From contig CM076995.1 of assembly GCA_039090855.1 (NCBI GenBank), positions 116,622,770 to 116,686,769 of the forward strand: 64,000 nt of DNA, written 5' to 3'. The first letter of the stretch is position 1. Each line of letters starts with the position of its first letter. This document shows, piece after piece, positions 48,462 through 60,904 of this stretch. Source of the stretch: Macrothele yani (lineage: Eukaryota; Arthropoda; Arachnida; Araneae; Macrothelidae). The notes under the pieces were generated by a model, which was not told the DNA's origin, did not search any database, and saw only the letters and a program-made list of their open reading frames with translations. The translations under genes were made by a program, and so were the position numbers.

Positions 48462-49249
48462 TCTTTATTTCTCATTGTATCTATGCACAAATCTTGGCCA
48501 TTTGGGCTGTACTAGAAAAATGCATCCCATTTTTTTAATGTTCATAAGTGCATATAACTAACAAAGAGAAATTAAATCTAATCTAAGGCCTTAGGCTTAG
48601 CTCTTTTTGGAAATTTTTATACCACTGTTTTCACATTCGTAAGGTTTACACACCCAGCAATGAAAATTGTCTCACGTTTTCAAAGGCACGAAAACATAAT
48701 TGTAGGGTCCAAGGCAAGGGCCCTTTTAATTAATGATTTGAGCTTGGGTAAAAATGCAACGTTATAAAATTTACTACTTCCGTAAACTTTACAAAATAAC
48801 AGTTGACAGCAAAAAAAAAAAAAAAAAAAAAAGAACGCTGTAAAAGAACTGCTGATCCTTCCAAATGAGTCCAATATAGTTTAGGCTGTGATGCTGCTTC
48901 AAGACCAACGGACGGAATAAAACAAGTAGTCCACAAAGGGATATTTTCTATTACTACATAGAGAACCTACACCAAAGTAATAGTAGTGATTTATTTAAGT
49001 GACCAACACTACCTTATTAACTCCCAAGTGCGCAAGTTTTATAAATTATTATTAAATTTCTTAATTGCACATTGTATTTTTATTAATTAATTATTAACTG
49101 CGCACCCCCCCCTCCGTTTAGGTTCATTATTATGTCGAATTGCAACTCAGTACAGAAAAATACATTCCGAGCAAAACAGTAAATGTACACGCGGTATTAA
49201 ATCTGCACTTCATTAGTTATTATTTAATGCTAATTCCCGATTTTTCACG

Positions 49250-50025
49250 TGATTCATCATCATCATCATCATCATCATCGTCAACCATTATCAATCCACT
49301 GCTGGACGAAGGTCTCCCCAAGTTTCCTCCACAACGGTCTGTCTTGTGCCAGTCTCCTCCATGTCACTCCTGCATACTTTCGAATTTCATCCACCCATCT
49401 CCCATGCGGTCTTCTTCTGGGTCTTTTCCTGTCCCTTGGAATCCAATCTAAAATTTCGGCTGCCCATCGATGATCTGTCCTTCTGGCAGTATGTTCAGCC
49501 CATTGCCATTTCAGGGATTTAACTCTGATCATGATGTCTTCCACTCTTGTCATTTTTCGGATCCACGAGTTCCTCTTCTTATCTCTCCTGGTTACACCAA
49601 GCATGCACCTCTCCATGCTACTTTGAGTTGTCTGCAGCCTTTGTATGTCTCTTTTAGCTAAGGTCCAAGTCTGCACCATACGTAAGCACTGGAAGGATGC
49701 ATTGATCAAACACTTTTCTTTTAAGACATAATGGAATATTGCTCTTGAAAATTATGCTGTTTCTTCCAAAAGCTCTCCAGGCAAGTTTTATACGCCGATT
49801 AATTTCTTCACCAATGTGACCCTCACTTGATATCTGCTGTCCAAGATAAACGTACGTGCCTGTTATCTCCAGCTTTTCTCCATCAATCGATAAATCTTCA
49901 TTTCTTGTAAAAGCATTGAACATCACTTTTGTTTTCTGAAAGTTCATTTTTAATCCCACTTCTTTACTCTTGTCAGCAAGTTCCTGGATCATACTCTGCA
50001 GCTCTGATGGGGTAGTTGCAAAAAT
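49250..50025 (-). mobile_element. 5'-truncated RTE tail nested in the TTAA element
   Basis: Begins with (cat)n at 49257 and matches the 13911 LINE closely (tcaaccattatcaatccact, ggatttaactctgatcat) until cagttgcaaaaatg-type sequence at about 50025, where similarity stops. Encodes the LINE C-terminus (QCLRMVQTW, RWAAEILDWIPRD). It interrupts the transposase C-terminus. Higher identity than other fragments suggests recent arrival. Confidence 0.88.
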
Positions 50026-50034
50026 GTTTATTCT

Positions 50035-51330
50035 CCCTGTTTATTCTGTTTATTCTCCCTGCTTTGGAGTGATCTACTCACTTTCTACTGGTAACATTAC
50101 AGAACTGAGACATGAAATTCTCTGCTGGGTTATTTGTGGCATTCCATATCAGTGTGCTGCAGCATGATATTAATGTTCTTCCAATTTCTTCTTGTATGGC
50201 TGAAAGCATGGCAATGGATTTCATGATGTTATATGTCTGTACATCAGGAATAGTGGTATTTCTTTCGCAAAAACTTCCGCAGCAATCATGATTTCCAAAA
50301 ACATGGTTTGGTCCATTTCTGAGCTCATTTGCTAACTCGTCAATGGCAGTCTGGGTAATTTGGCTGTTATTTTCTTTAGAGTGATTTTTATTGCAGTTCG
50401 AGCTCCCTTTACAAGACGAGGCCTAGTTTCCTTTAAATTTCTTCATGCCTTTCGCACCTGAGAACCTAGAACTGGCTTTCTGTAGACGTTCCAGATCTGT
50501 ACCATATCTGCAAACAGCATGATTTGCACATTCAATTTTTATTACTTTTCCTCCGTACCAAATTCTTTCCTGAATTTGGCTCATTGTGTTAGCATCACCG
50601 TCTCCAACCAAACGAATGCAACGTATCTTGTGAACACTCTGCAGGTTTCCAGTTTCCATGGCAGTAGAAGTTCCATTCCAATTCCTCCAACGCAAATGAT
50701 CTTTGGAAGGAATTGGCTCTACATATTGGGCAAACTTTGCTTCTAATTCCAATGAATATTACTTTTTGGGTCTCCATTCCTATAATTATGCAGCAACACC
50801 ACTGGAGGCATTATAGCCATGGCGATAACTTCTTTTGCACCATCCTCCATGAACAACGATGGCCGTTACACAATTCTTCATCATCTTTATCATTTCTCTT
50901 TTCTGCCAGCCTTTTCTCTTCTGCATTCGAAGATCCAATGATTTCTTGCATGCATGCTTCAATTATTTTACCCGTTGTTCTTTCACATTTAGAGAAAGTG
51001 GGACGTGCCATGTATTTAATATCCATAGTGCTCATCTTTTCATACTCTTGGTCATAACCACTTCCGGCAGAAAGGGCACCTAACACAGCCAGTTGACTGA
51101 CACATCCTTTTTCTCTCTCTGTCTGTCTTAATTATACTCACTGTGCCACAAATCTTACTGCACACATAATGTAAAGCCACCACAAGACCCATTTGTGTAA
51201 CTTTATGTAAAACTAAGTTTCTTCCAAAGTTACAATTGTATTTGTGCATTTGCAGAAGTCGAGCCTGCTGAATAACAAAATGCTTGGTGGCAAAGAATTC
51301 CCTTTATAATTTTCTTCGAAAACTACACTT
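50035..51330 (-). pseudogene. Mutator/Kolobok-like transposase relic
   Basis: Pieces in order on the - strand: KYNCNFGRNLVL (51249 down), QLAVLGALSAGSGYDQEYEK and ARPTFSKCERTTGKIIE (50811-51086), GMETQKVIFIGIRSKVCPIC (50595-50777), RNWNGTSTAMETGN, RLVGDGDANTMSQIQERI and VIKIECANHAVCRYGTDLER (50423-50752), ending NHDCCGSF and NATNNPAENFMSQF near 50100. This order (GDGD..., IECxNHAVRxY, ATNNPAE) belongs to the arthropod proteins annotated as Mutator-like transposases. At least three frame breaks. Confidence 0.8.
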
Positions 51331-53231
51331 ATTTCAGGAGTTGACATAGCAGCACTTTCTACTGATATTTCACTTTATTGATGCATTACAGCTTTTTGTG
51401 TGATTATTGGAGATGGCAGTACAGCTAATGATACAACAGTAAGCTGCAATTTCAGTAGAAAAGCAGGGGTAATCGGTGTATCACTATCTTCACCAGAGTT
51501 CAGCATGTCTGACCTGCAATAAATAAATAAGTAAATAAATGCTACATTTGTGGAATAATTCTTAACATGGTGCATACTGGCAACTGAAAACCACATCTAA
51601 ATTTCAAAAACTCGGATATTGAATCTTTAGAAATATGGAATAAAATTCGTAATGTGCTGGATAGTCCAAACTTCATCGTAATATCAGACGTAAATGTAGT
51701 GACAATGATAATTTAAAAGCAAGAGGTTTTGTTTTTATTCCATTGCAAATATTTACAATATTTCAATTTGTAAATTTGAAAAATGAAAAGTTTAAACTTT
51801 CTTTGCATTCATATACAAGTATTCTTGAGAATTTCGCATAATCATGTCATGTATAACTGTTTTATTTATTTGTTACTAATTTCTGGAATAGTGCTGAAAT
51901 TTATATCACACCACCAGGACTTTTTTTTCGAAATGTTACATTCTCCTCACTATTGGGAAGTACCGAGTTCAGAAAAAATATTGAATTGAGGGTTTCGAAT
52001 TGTAGGGTAATGAACAGTAAATGGTGCAATCAATAGGATCCCCCCCCCCAAAAAAAAAATAACTGCCTAAGTTCCTTAGGAACACTCCAATATTGTTTCA
52101 TTGAGTCCGTCGTATTAGCTTTTATAGTTCAAATCTTCCGGAATAGAGCGTGGCCTATTGCTTTGTAAACAGCTAAAGACTGTTTTCGTTTTGTGCTACT
52201 AGGAAAAATCCTACACTTTGGCATGATCTGCGAACGAAATGCAGTTGCTGTACATTCTCTTACGAAACTTGTTCTCTCCCTTCCCTGGAAGCAGTGGCCC
52301 CCATTTTACGATGTGCCTGCAACTTCTAAACAAAGGATTTGGACACAGAAAAACTGAGTGCCCAAGGGTCATCATCTTCACTGAGGTCGGTCTTGAAGGA
52401 TTAACAGCGCTTACCCCCCCCCTACTATTGTATTCATTGTCAAGGGAGATGGGATATCTTTGGTGAATGTCCTCCAAATGTTCCCCGCCCGAAGCGATGT
52501 TCCTTTCTTGGACTGTCAGAAAACTTTTATCGGGTAGCAATGAGCAATGTAAACAGCCCCAAGTTCGTCTTCCACCCTTTCGTATTCCTTTCAGTTCCCA
52601 AGTCGAAGAGGCAGGGATATACGGAGTCGGAAATAAAATCTTGAATACATCAGTTTTCTTACTAAATGTTAGTTTCCGATTTTACTTTGAGTTTCCTTTT
52701 GTTTTTTGTGGGCTGTTAACAAATTATTAACTTTTACTACCACTAAAACCTGCCACCTCTAAATAGATTATACCAGTGGTGCAGTCCTGAAAAAAAGACC
52801 AGGCGTGGGAGGGGATAGACATATATTGGTACAATACAGTACTCAAAGAACAGTACCCTGGCAGTCTCCTACATCCCGTTTGGCACTGTAGCACTGCTAA
52901 ATTACGGGAAAGAGTGGGTTACTTGGAACAGTGGGTCAGCCGCAATTTGAATTTTCAAAAACTTTTGCAATGCTCTTTATTTTTAGAAACACAGGAAGCG
53001 ACTTCAAGGGTGTCCCGTTGAGGGAAGGCAATTACACTACACCCTTCCCCAAAATTCTCCGACTAAAATTTTGCAAAAGTATTCCTCGAAAGTCACGCAA
53101 TATACTTACATAAAAATTATGGTCTGTATTTTACCGTACTCCATAGGGCCCGAAGAGAGAGAGACCGACAGCTGTAATTTCGGAGCTATTAGCATTATAA
53201 ATGACAATAATTAAATTTGCTTGTCCGTCTG

Positions 53232-55856
53232 AGTTCACTGAAAACCGCCACACGTCTTTCAGCAACTTGGAAAACTGCCACACAGGAAAACTGCCACATG
53301 TTTTTCATCTGGGCACAAATTGCTGTTCCTTCCAGGAACACTTTGAATGTGTGGCAGTTTTCCAAGGTGTCTAACGAGGGGAAGGAGCTCTTTTGTTTGT
53401 CTGAATTTTCATGCCGGTTCAGACGAGTTTAGGGCAACTGGCCACAACAAAAGTTCAACGGGGGAGGGGCGCTATAAAGATTGCCGTTTCTTGGCCTATA
53501 ATGAAAATTAATAGGGAACTCCAAACAAATTTCGAGAAAACGTTCTATGTAAGCCAAGCGAGAATTACAGCATGACTCATGCTGTGTTAAAAAAGGACGA
53601 TAAGGTGGGATTTTTAATAACGCTGCACTTTTACTTAGGCACTAAATATTTACATAACATGTCAAATTTGTAATATTTTTCTTTCACTTAATTAATTCAT
53701 AGGCCCTACACCTCGGCCTTTTTAACAGCTTTTGATCCGCCGACTTTATATTCATAACGATTACGTATCAAATCAAGTCAATATTATAAGTCTTAGGCAC
53801 TAAATTAGTCATAGGACACAGGCATATAGGCCTTTTTAACAGTTTTTATTCTACAAGTGTCATATTCACAACGTTTATACATCAGATCAAGTTAATAATA
53901 TTGCGCTTTTATTTAGCACGAAATATTTATTTACAGGCCCTAGGCCTAGGCCCTTTTACCAGCTTTTATTCTACCAATGCCATATTCACAACGTTTACAC
54001 AGAAAATCAAGCTAATAATATTGGACGTTTGCTTAGGCACGAAATATTAATAGGCCCTAGGCCTAGGCCTATTTTATAGTTTTTACTTTATCACTGCTAT
54101 ATTCACAACGTTTACACAACAAATAAATGTATTAATATTGCGGTTTTACTTAGGCAGGAAATATTAATTCACAGGGCCTAGGCCTAGGCCTTTTTGACAG
54201 TTTTTATTCTACCAATGCCATATTCACAACGTTTACACATCAAATTAAATTAATAATATTGCGCTTTTATTTAGGCACAAAATATTTATTCAAAAAATAA
54301 ATATTTGTGCATAAATAAAAGCGCTTTACCAGTTTTTATTCCACCAATGTCATATTCACAACTTTTACACAGCGAATCATGTTAAAAATATTGGGCGCGT
54401 TTACTTAGGCACGAAATATAATTCATAGGCCCTAGGCCTTCTTAATAGTTTTGACTCTATCAATGCCATATTCACAACGTTTACACAGCAAATCAATTTA
54501 ATAGTATTACGATTTTACTTGGGCACGAAATATTAATTCATAGGCTCAGACCTAGGGCCTATGAACGAATATTTCGTGCCTAAGTAAAAGAGCAGTATTA
54601 TTAATTTTTTTTTTTTTTTTTTTTTTGTGTTTGTGTAAACGTTGTGAATATGGCATTGATAGAGTAAAAACTATTAACAAGGCCTAGGCCTAGAGTCAAT
54701 GAATTAATATTTCGTGCCTAAGTAAAAGCGCAATATTATTAAATTTATTTGTTGTGTAAACATTGTCAATATGGCATTGATAAAGTAAAAACTACTAAAA
54801 AGGCCTAGGGCTCATGAATTAATATTTCGTGCCTAAGTAAACCCCAATATTATTAACTTGATTTGCTGTGTAAACTTTGTGAATATGGCATTGGTAGAAT
54901 AAAAACTGTCAAAAAGACCTAGGCTTAGGGCCTATGAATTAATATTTCCTGCCTAAGTAAAAGCGCAATATTATTACATTTATTTGTTGTGTAAACGTTG
55001 TGAATGTGACAATGATAAAGTAAAAACTACTAAAAAGGCCTAGGGCCTATGAATTAATATTTCGTGCCTAAGAAAACGCCCAATATTATTAACTTGATAT
55101 TCTGTATAAACGCTGTGAATATGGCATTCGTAGAATAAAAACTGGTAAAAGGGCCTAAGCCTAGGCCTACGGCCTGTGAATAAATATTTCGAGCCTAAAT
55201 AAAAGCGCAATATTATTAACATGATTTGATGTGTAAACGTTGTGAATATGACACTGGTAGAATAAAAACTGTTAAAAAGGCCTATGCCTGTGGCTTATGA
55301 CTTTAATATTTACTGCCTAAGTAAAACCGCAATGCTATTGGCTTGATTTGATACGTAAGCGTTATGATGAAGTCGGCGGATTAAATGCTGTTAAAAAAAT
55401 CCGAGGTGTAGGGCCCATGAATTAATTAATTAAAAGAAAATGTTACAAATTTGATATGTTATGTAAATATTTAGTGCCTAAGTAAAAGTGCAGCGTTATT
55501 AAAAAATCCCACCTTATTGTCCTTTCCTGAACACAGCAATTTTCGCTTGGCTTACATAGAACGTTTTCTCGAAATTTGTTTGGAATTCCCAATTCAATTT
55601 TCAATATGGGCCAAGAAACGGCAATCTTTATACCCCCCCCCCCGAACTTCTGTGGCCAGTTGCCCTAAGTATGAACGGACATGAAAATTCCGAAAAACAA
55701 ACGAGCTTGGGAAACTGCCACACATAATTCGGAAACTTGGAAAACTGCCACACCAGAAAACTGCCACACATTCAAAGTGTTCCTCGGTGTGGCAATCTTC
55801 CGGTGTGGCAGTTTTCTTGTGTGGCAGTTTTCCTGTGTGGCGGTTTTCAGTGAACT
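53232..55856. mobile_element. Foldback element with repeat-array arms
   Basis: 2,625 bp, symmetric about 54544. Both termini read inward as agttcactgaaaaccgccac; then short tandem ggaaaactgccacac units, then unique blocks (cgagaaaacgttctatgta), then eight units of ~118 bp per arm. Each unit contains taggcacgaaatatt, taggccctaggcctaggcc and gccatattcacaacgtttac. No ORF. The structure recalls Drosophila FB elements; sequence kinship is untested. No clear target duplication. Confidence 0.85.
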
Positions 55857-56373
55857 GCTTTGACCCTATGACGAAAATACGCGAAACAGATTTTATTAAA
55901 AAAAAAAAAAAAAAAAAAAAGGGGTGTAACATCATGCCAAAGCCCAACATGAAACGTACCTGGAGTGATGCACAAAAGATAAAAAACCTCTTCAATTTTT
56001 TTTTCTCAAATTTACGTGTAGGAATACCGGATAGAACAATGTGTTCCAAAGTAACAAATTTTCATAGGCACTTGCAATTTGGCCTAGGTAATTGCAGCTA
56101 TCCTAAAACAGACAAAAAAAAAGGGGGGGGGGCGGCAGATAAAATGTCATTCTCGCATTTCTGGCCCTTCGCAACCTTTACAATAGTGTATCGTACAGTA
56201 TTAGTAGTTCGCAGCCTCCCCGTCCCTTTTGGTAGGGAAAGGGAAAGATTATCTTGCTCTTACGTACTCGGGCTGGTAATAATCCTACATGTTGCAGTTA
56301 CATAGGTTACACAAAAAAGAACAACACATACTTCGAAAATACACATAAGGATATTGATATATAAAATACTTAC

Positions 56374-56495
56374 TTTACAGCGTCTTGCTGATTGATGTCC
56401 AGGGCATTTTGTTGCTCTCTAGAACGTCGTAATCGCTGGGCTCTCGATGCCTTGCTGTGGGCTTTCCTGTGCGCTTCTTCTGTTATTTTGTGACA
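56374..56495 (-). CDS. Possible first exon of the TTAA element's transposase gene
   Basis: A - strand frame reading CHKITEEAHRKAHSKASRAQ then RLRRSREQQNALDINQQDAV, ending at a good donor (AAG|gtaagt, 56373 downwards). A basic start of this kind is common in such transposases. No in-frame ATG is evident nearby and no acceptor links it to 51330, so it is tentative. Confidence 0.35.
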
Positions 56496-57671
56496 TGATG
56501 GGAAAGTATTAATAATTTGACCAGGGCGTTCTGATCAGAACTTTTCATTTAAAAAATAACTTACTTAAACCACAACTGGTCAAGGATTTTGAAATTTTTT
56601 TGAGCGAACTGAATGAAGTCAGGAAACATTGCGAGAGCGAAAAGACAAAATACGCGCTGTAACGTTTTAACCAATGAGGGTATTTGGGGTGGGGCTTTGC
56701 AAGTAGGTGGAGCTTCCTAATTAGGTGGAATTTCTATAGCTCAAATTCAGGGGTTCTCTGCTAATGTACACATTTTCTCCTCAAAAAATGAATGTACAAT
56801 AGAATTTAAGGTGATTTATGGAAGAAAAGATTCCAATCTCATTTGTGGATCTATTCATTGATTTCTATTTGTCTCAGATTTTTAGAAAAATCAAACAGAA
56901 ATGAGGGATGTCATTTCTTTCAGACAGAAACACTGCTAAGCTAACTTATTGCGCCATCTAGCGCCAAATTCGAATACTTTCGAGTCCGATAAATTGAATT
57001 CAAAAAAATTCTTACAAAAATTCTAACAATTTTTTTGGAATAATAACCGTATCACATATTAGCTATGGGTCGTTTTTATTTTTGCTCAAAATTTCAAACA
57101 CTACAAAGTAATAGTCTTCGAGAAAATGTGTACAAAAGAATTTACATTACAGATCTAAAATAGAATTTATCTTTAGGTCCCCCTTAACTGAAGGATAACA
57201 AGGTGCAAGCAACTAAGCATTATTGGCTTGTGATAGTTCTGAGCTTATCACAATCTAAATATTGGTTGTATTGGATTCTGGGTATTACATTATGAATTGT
57301 AATTGGATGTAGACCACATTGTCTACAGCAGATGGGCAGAATGTCCTAAATGATCTGTAGTACAAATAATGACCTTCCCTGTGCTTGCTTATACAAAGAG
57401 TAATGTCTAATCTGTTGGCTTCAAAGCTTACATAAAAGTAAAGGGATGTCCTATAGATATTGATTATTAGATGCTACATAAGCTGATAATGGAGATTAAG
57501 AAAAAAATCTTTATCATGTGTGTGTATGCTCAGAATTTTTTTTTTTTTTACTGTTCGGGATCATACAGTATAGTCAAAGATAGAGATAGGAATATGATTA
57601 AATAATCAGTTCTCATTATAAAATCATTTTATTTTACATGTGCTTATAGGAGTATAATTTTAATTTTTCAG

Positions 57672-57798
57672 GGAGAAGGAAGGCAATTTAGTGTGAAGCT
57701 CCTTTTAAAGCAAAACATGGAGAGTAAAGGTTTTGGCTTCAACCTCAAAGGGGGAAAAGACCAGAGTTCAGATGTTTATATTGACAGCATCTCTCCAG
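57672..57798 (+). CDS. smash: LMO7-like gene, exon 6 (PDZ domain, first half)
   Basis: 127 bases, acceptor tttttcag, donor gtaaga; phase 0 in, one base (G) carried out. Encodes GEGRQFSVKLLLKQNMESKG then FGFNLKGGKD and VYIDSISPG. KGFGFNLKGG is the carboxylate-binding loop of a PDZ domain (beta-A to beta-C). The second half must lie in a later exon, not found here. LMO7 proteins carry one PDZ at this place. Confidence 0.9.
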
Positions 57799-58867
57799 GT
57801 AAGACAAGTTTTTCAAGTTAGCTGCATTGGACTGAAAACTGTTGTGATTATAATTTTTGTACATGTTTTGAACTGTTATTTCATTCTTATTCAGTAATAC
57901 CATGTTATTGTATTGTACACCGCTGAGATTGCAATACCTCAACCCTCAAGTAGGTGAAATCATAACATATGAATGCCTATCTTAGGTATGCAAATAAATG
58001 AAACTCGCAGTAATCAATCGTGTGGCTTTCAAAAAACATGGTTAGTTATTCCATGTGCAATTCTGTCTTGCAGTTCTGAAAAAGTGTAGATCTATATTTT
58101 TGTATTTAATTTGTTGGCAAACTACAATCTACTTGACCTTAAAATATCTACAGAAATAGGGATGTTTTCTTTAACTGTACAATGTTGCTTGTGTGAAAGG
58201 GGTACTAAACAAAAAGATCAGTTCAGGGTATCCCTTAACACCCACATAACTTGGCATTGAGAATGTTGCAGAGCTTCAGATGTTATTGGAGGCAAGAATG
58301 GAGGCTTGTGGTGTCTACTGATAAGATTGGGTTCTTCGTAAGAAGTTTTCATGGTGCTCAACTGTGTGACTGTACCCTATCAAACTGTGAAAGCATTCAC
58401 CCTCAGACATTACAGAGCACCAGCTGTAATCATTATTCATCCTGTTATCAGACCACTTATTTAAACTCTGCCTTGTACAGGAGTGTAGCTCAGCTATGTC
58501 AGTTCACATACAGCTTGTGTAACAGTAGACAGTCTTTGTGGCATCAACATTATTCCGTAGGCTATAAATTCCCTCTGCTTGTGTCCCATTGCATGCACAT
58601 GGCCTTAGAGGTTGTCAACTTAGTCCATAGTTACTGCCCTCTGTCTGATATGCTGCAGTTGCATGACCACTGGATGTTACATAAACATCAAAGTAACTGG
58701 TCGTCTTATGGATGTCATGCTTCACCATTTGGAGACATGTATCATTATATCCGAGGTGTGCTTAATCATTACTAAATTAAGGTCCACAAATGTGAATATT
58801 TTGCATGTTTCTGCCTCAGACTTTTATCATTCATATTCCTAGACAGCTATCTCTGCATGCTGTGTTT

Positions 58868-59112
58868 TACATATCATCTGTGTTCCACATACATGTGTTA
58901 AGAGGAGACAGCCTATTGAAAAGAATGATAGAAGGGAAAATTGAAAGAAAGTGACCAAGAGGAAAGGAGGTGACTAAAGATGCTTGATTATATAATGGGC
59001 ACAGGAAGCTATCAAGAATTGGAGGTGGAAGCAAGGGACAGGGGAAAATGGAAGAAGAGAACTTGCTGAGTTACTGTTGGACCTGTCAAGAGACAAAACA
59101 CTAATGATGATG
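58868..59112 (+). mobile_element. 5'-truncated RTE-type LINE tail, sense
   Basis: Reads RMIEGKIERK, then YIMGTGSYQELEVEARDRGK, the usual RTE C-terminus, and ends actaatgatgatg. Flanked by attcctagacagct copies at 58835 and 59113; similarity continues (tatctctgca) beyond the repeat, so the duplication is about 30 bp. Confidence 0.75.
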
Positions 59113-59282
59113 ATTCCTAGACAGCTAACTAGCTATCTCTGCAGGCTGTATTTTTTTTTTTTTTTTTTTTAACATAGTTTCACACCTACCCAGTATCAAT
59201 GTTGAACATTTATATTATGTATTATGCTTCATTGTATGAAGCACTGATTGCATGGTACCTCATAAATAAGCATGGCATCATA

Positions 59283-60510
59283 CACGGTCGAGTCACATTA
59301 TTGTGACCACCAGCAAATATCCAGAATAACCGCCGTGTGCAGCATGGGCATCACCTAAGACAGGCTGTGAGTGACTCAATAAGGTGCTGGAAGGTGTTCA
59401 CAGGTATGTGAAGCCATGCTGACTGCAGTGCATCTGACAGCTTGCTGGAGGGTGTGTGGTGGAGGATCCATAGAGTGAACAACATGAATTGAGGTGGTCT
59501 CACAGATGCTCGATTGGGTTTAAGTTTGAGGAATTAGGGGGCCAGGGAAGTACTTTGAAGTCTTCATCGTGATCTTCCAACCACTCTCGGACATTTTTAG
59601 CTGTGTGACACATTGCATTGTCCTGCTGGAAGATCCCATCTGCCCCAGGAAGATAGTCAGCATGTATGGGTGTATGTGGTCTGCAAGGATGGATTCATAA
59701 TGAATTCAGTCCATAGTGCCTTTCACACACGCATATGAGTGGACCCAGGGAATGCCACAAAAGCATTCCCCAGACCATAAGACTGCCCCCACCAGCTTGT
59801 GTTCTTCCAACAATGGTTGAAGAGTGTTTGTTCTCCAATGTTTCTTGCCTTATACACCAACATCCATCCATTTGATGAAGCAGAAAACGTGACTCATTGG
59901 AGAAGGCAATTCTTTGCCACCAATCGGCGGAGGGCCAATTTCAATATTGCTGTGCAAACCTAAGCCTTTTCTGCTGATGCACCTTCTTTATCATAGGTGC
60001 AGTGACCATCCGTCTGCATCGGAGTCTCGTACGCAGCAGGGTTCACTGAATTGTCATTTTAGACACACTTCCGGTAGCCCCCTGGTTCATTCGGCCAGTA
60101 AGTTGCTCCACTGTAGCGTGTCTATTGGCCCTCACACACCTTCGAAGTCGACGTTCACCTCTCACATCGGTGGCATGTGGTGCTCCACAGTTTTTACGTC
60201 GCTTATTCGCAATGGTGCCATTTTTCCAATCACTATACACTTTAACCACAGCAGCACACAATCAGTTCACAAACTGCGCTGTTTCAGAAATACTGCCACC
60301 CTTGGCCCGAAAGCCGATAATCGTCCGTTTTTGCAAATCTGATAAATTGCTCCTTTTATCCATGACAGTGCTCAACGAGTGATATGTTTTCAGAATACCT
60401 ACAGCACACCTTATATATCCTCCAAGCCAGCTCATGACAATGCCTTCTTTCATTGGCTATGCAATGTTGACGTCAAAAGTAGGTGGTCACAATAATGTGA
60501 CTCAACTGTG
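59283..60510 (-). mobile_element. Tc1-like transposon, third subfamily
   Basis: 1,228 bp between TA sites (59281-59282, 60511-60512). TIRs CACGGTCGAGTCACATTATT and CACAGTTGAGTCACATTATT (right, inverted), continuing gtgaccacc. Within each end agtcacattattgtgac is itself nearly palindromic. Confidence 0.92.
59480..60363 (-). pseudogene. Tc1 transposase, broken
   Basis: Starts ATG 60363, MDKRSNLSDLQKRTIIGFRA, with the helix-turn-helix (GGSISETAQFV, AAVVKVYSDWKNG). The second HTH half is RRLRRCVRANRHATVEQL. The distal part reads QDNAMCHTAKNVREW and NSSNLNPIEHL (about 59490-59625), giving the second Asp and the Glu of DD34E. Frames change at about 60262 and 60043. Confidence 0.87.
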
Positions 60511-60904
60511 TATAAATACCCAGATTTTTTCAATGCATCATGAATTTTCAGTTGTTCTGGAAAATTCTGTAAAAAATATGGCATATCAGCAGAGGAAGTT
60601 TCACTGCTTCCTTATAGTTCCTAAAGATGAAACTACAAAAAAGTGACGATGTATAAACAATGAACATGGAATTACAGAAATGCAGTTCTATTTATAAACA
60701 TGGATTTGCAAAAAATTACCCTTTTACGTACACACTAAACTATGTGTATCTGCAGGGTGGTATGCAAAATCCTTACCCAAGGCAGTTTTTCAAAAATAAG
60801 TAATCCAACCAATGTGGGAATAAAGCAGTTGTATAGGAAAGTGGGTATGTACTAAACGATAAGCATGATTGCATTGCTCCTGGCAGTGAAGTGCATACGT
60901 ACAT

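Larger units (their letters stand above)
47894..57183 (-). mobile_element. 9.3-kb TTAA-flanked transposon, Kolobok/Mutator-like, with nested insertions
   Basis: Perfect 12-bp TIRs GGGGGACCTAAA at 47894 and inverted ending 57183, each next to TTAA (47890-47893, 57184-57187). The interior keeps a transposase relic (50035-51330, -), a possible first exon (56374-56491, -), a nested RTE tail (49250-50025) and a foldback (53232-55856). Its right subterminal 56640-57180 matches the 543-bp MITE at 8120. TTAA targets occur in piggyBac and Kolobok; the transposase type argues for Kolobok-like. Stretches 47990-49240 and 51600-53230 show only microsatellite (tttA)n at 48431-48461 and homopolymers. Confidence 0.78.
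38233..57671 (+). other. Intron 5 of LMO7-like gene
   Basis: 19.4 kb, the longest intron seen. It begins with gtaatt and a (TG)n tract (about 38261-38291) and ends tttttcag. I see nothing in 40830-40945, 43500-43840, 44160-44870, 45125-45470, 46325-46826 and 57190-57671. Confidence 0.75.

Noticed and set aside
52211..52540. 109-codon frames on both strands as a gene in the TTAA element
   Set aside because: No motif or splice context; composition is like surrounding non-coding DNA.
53600..55520. CRISPR-like array
   Set aside because: Repeats are ~118 bp, diverged, in inverted halves, and the genome is eukaryotic; spacers of uniform size are absent.
55787..56305. 172-codon + strand frame crossing the foldback edge
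   Set aside because: Includes a poly-A run coding poly-Lys and repeat-derived ends; not gene-like.
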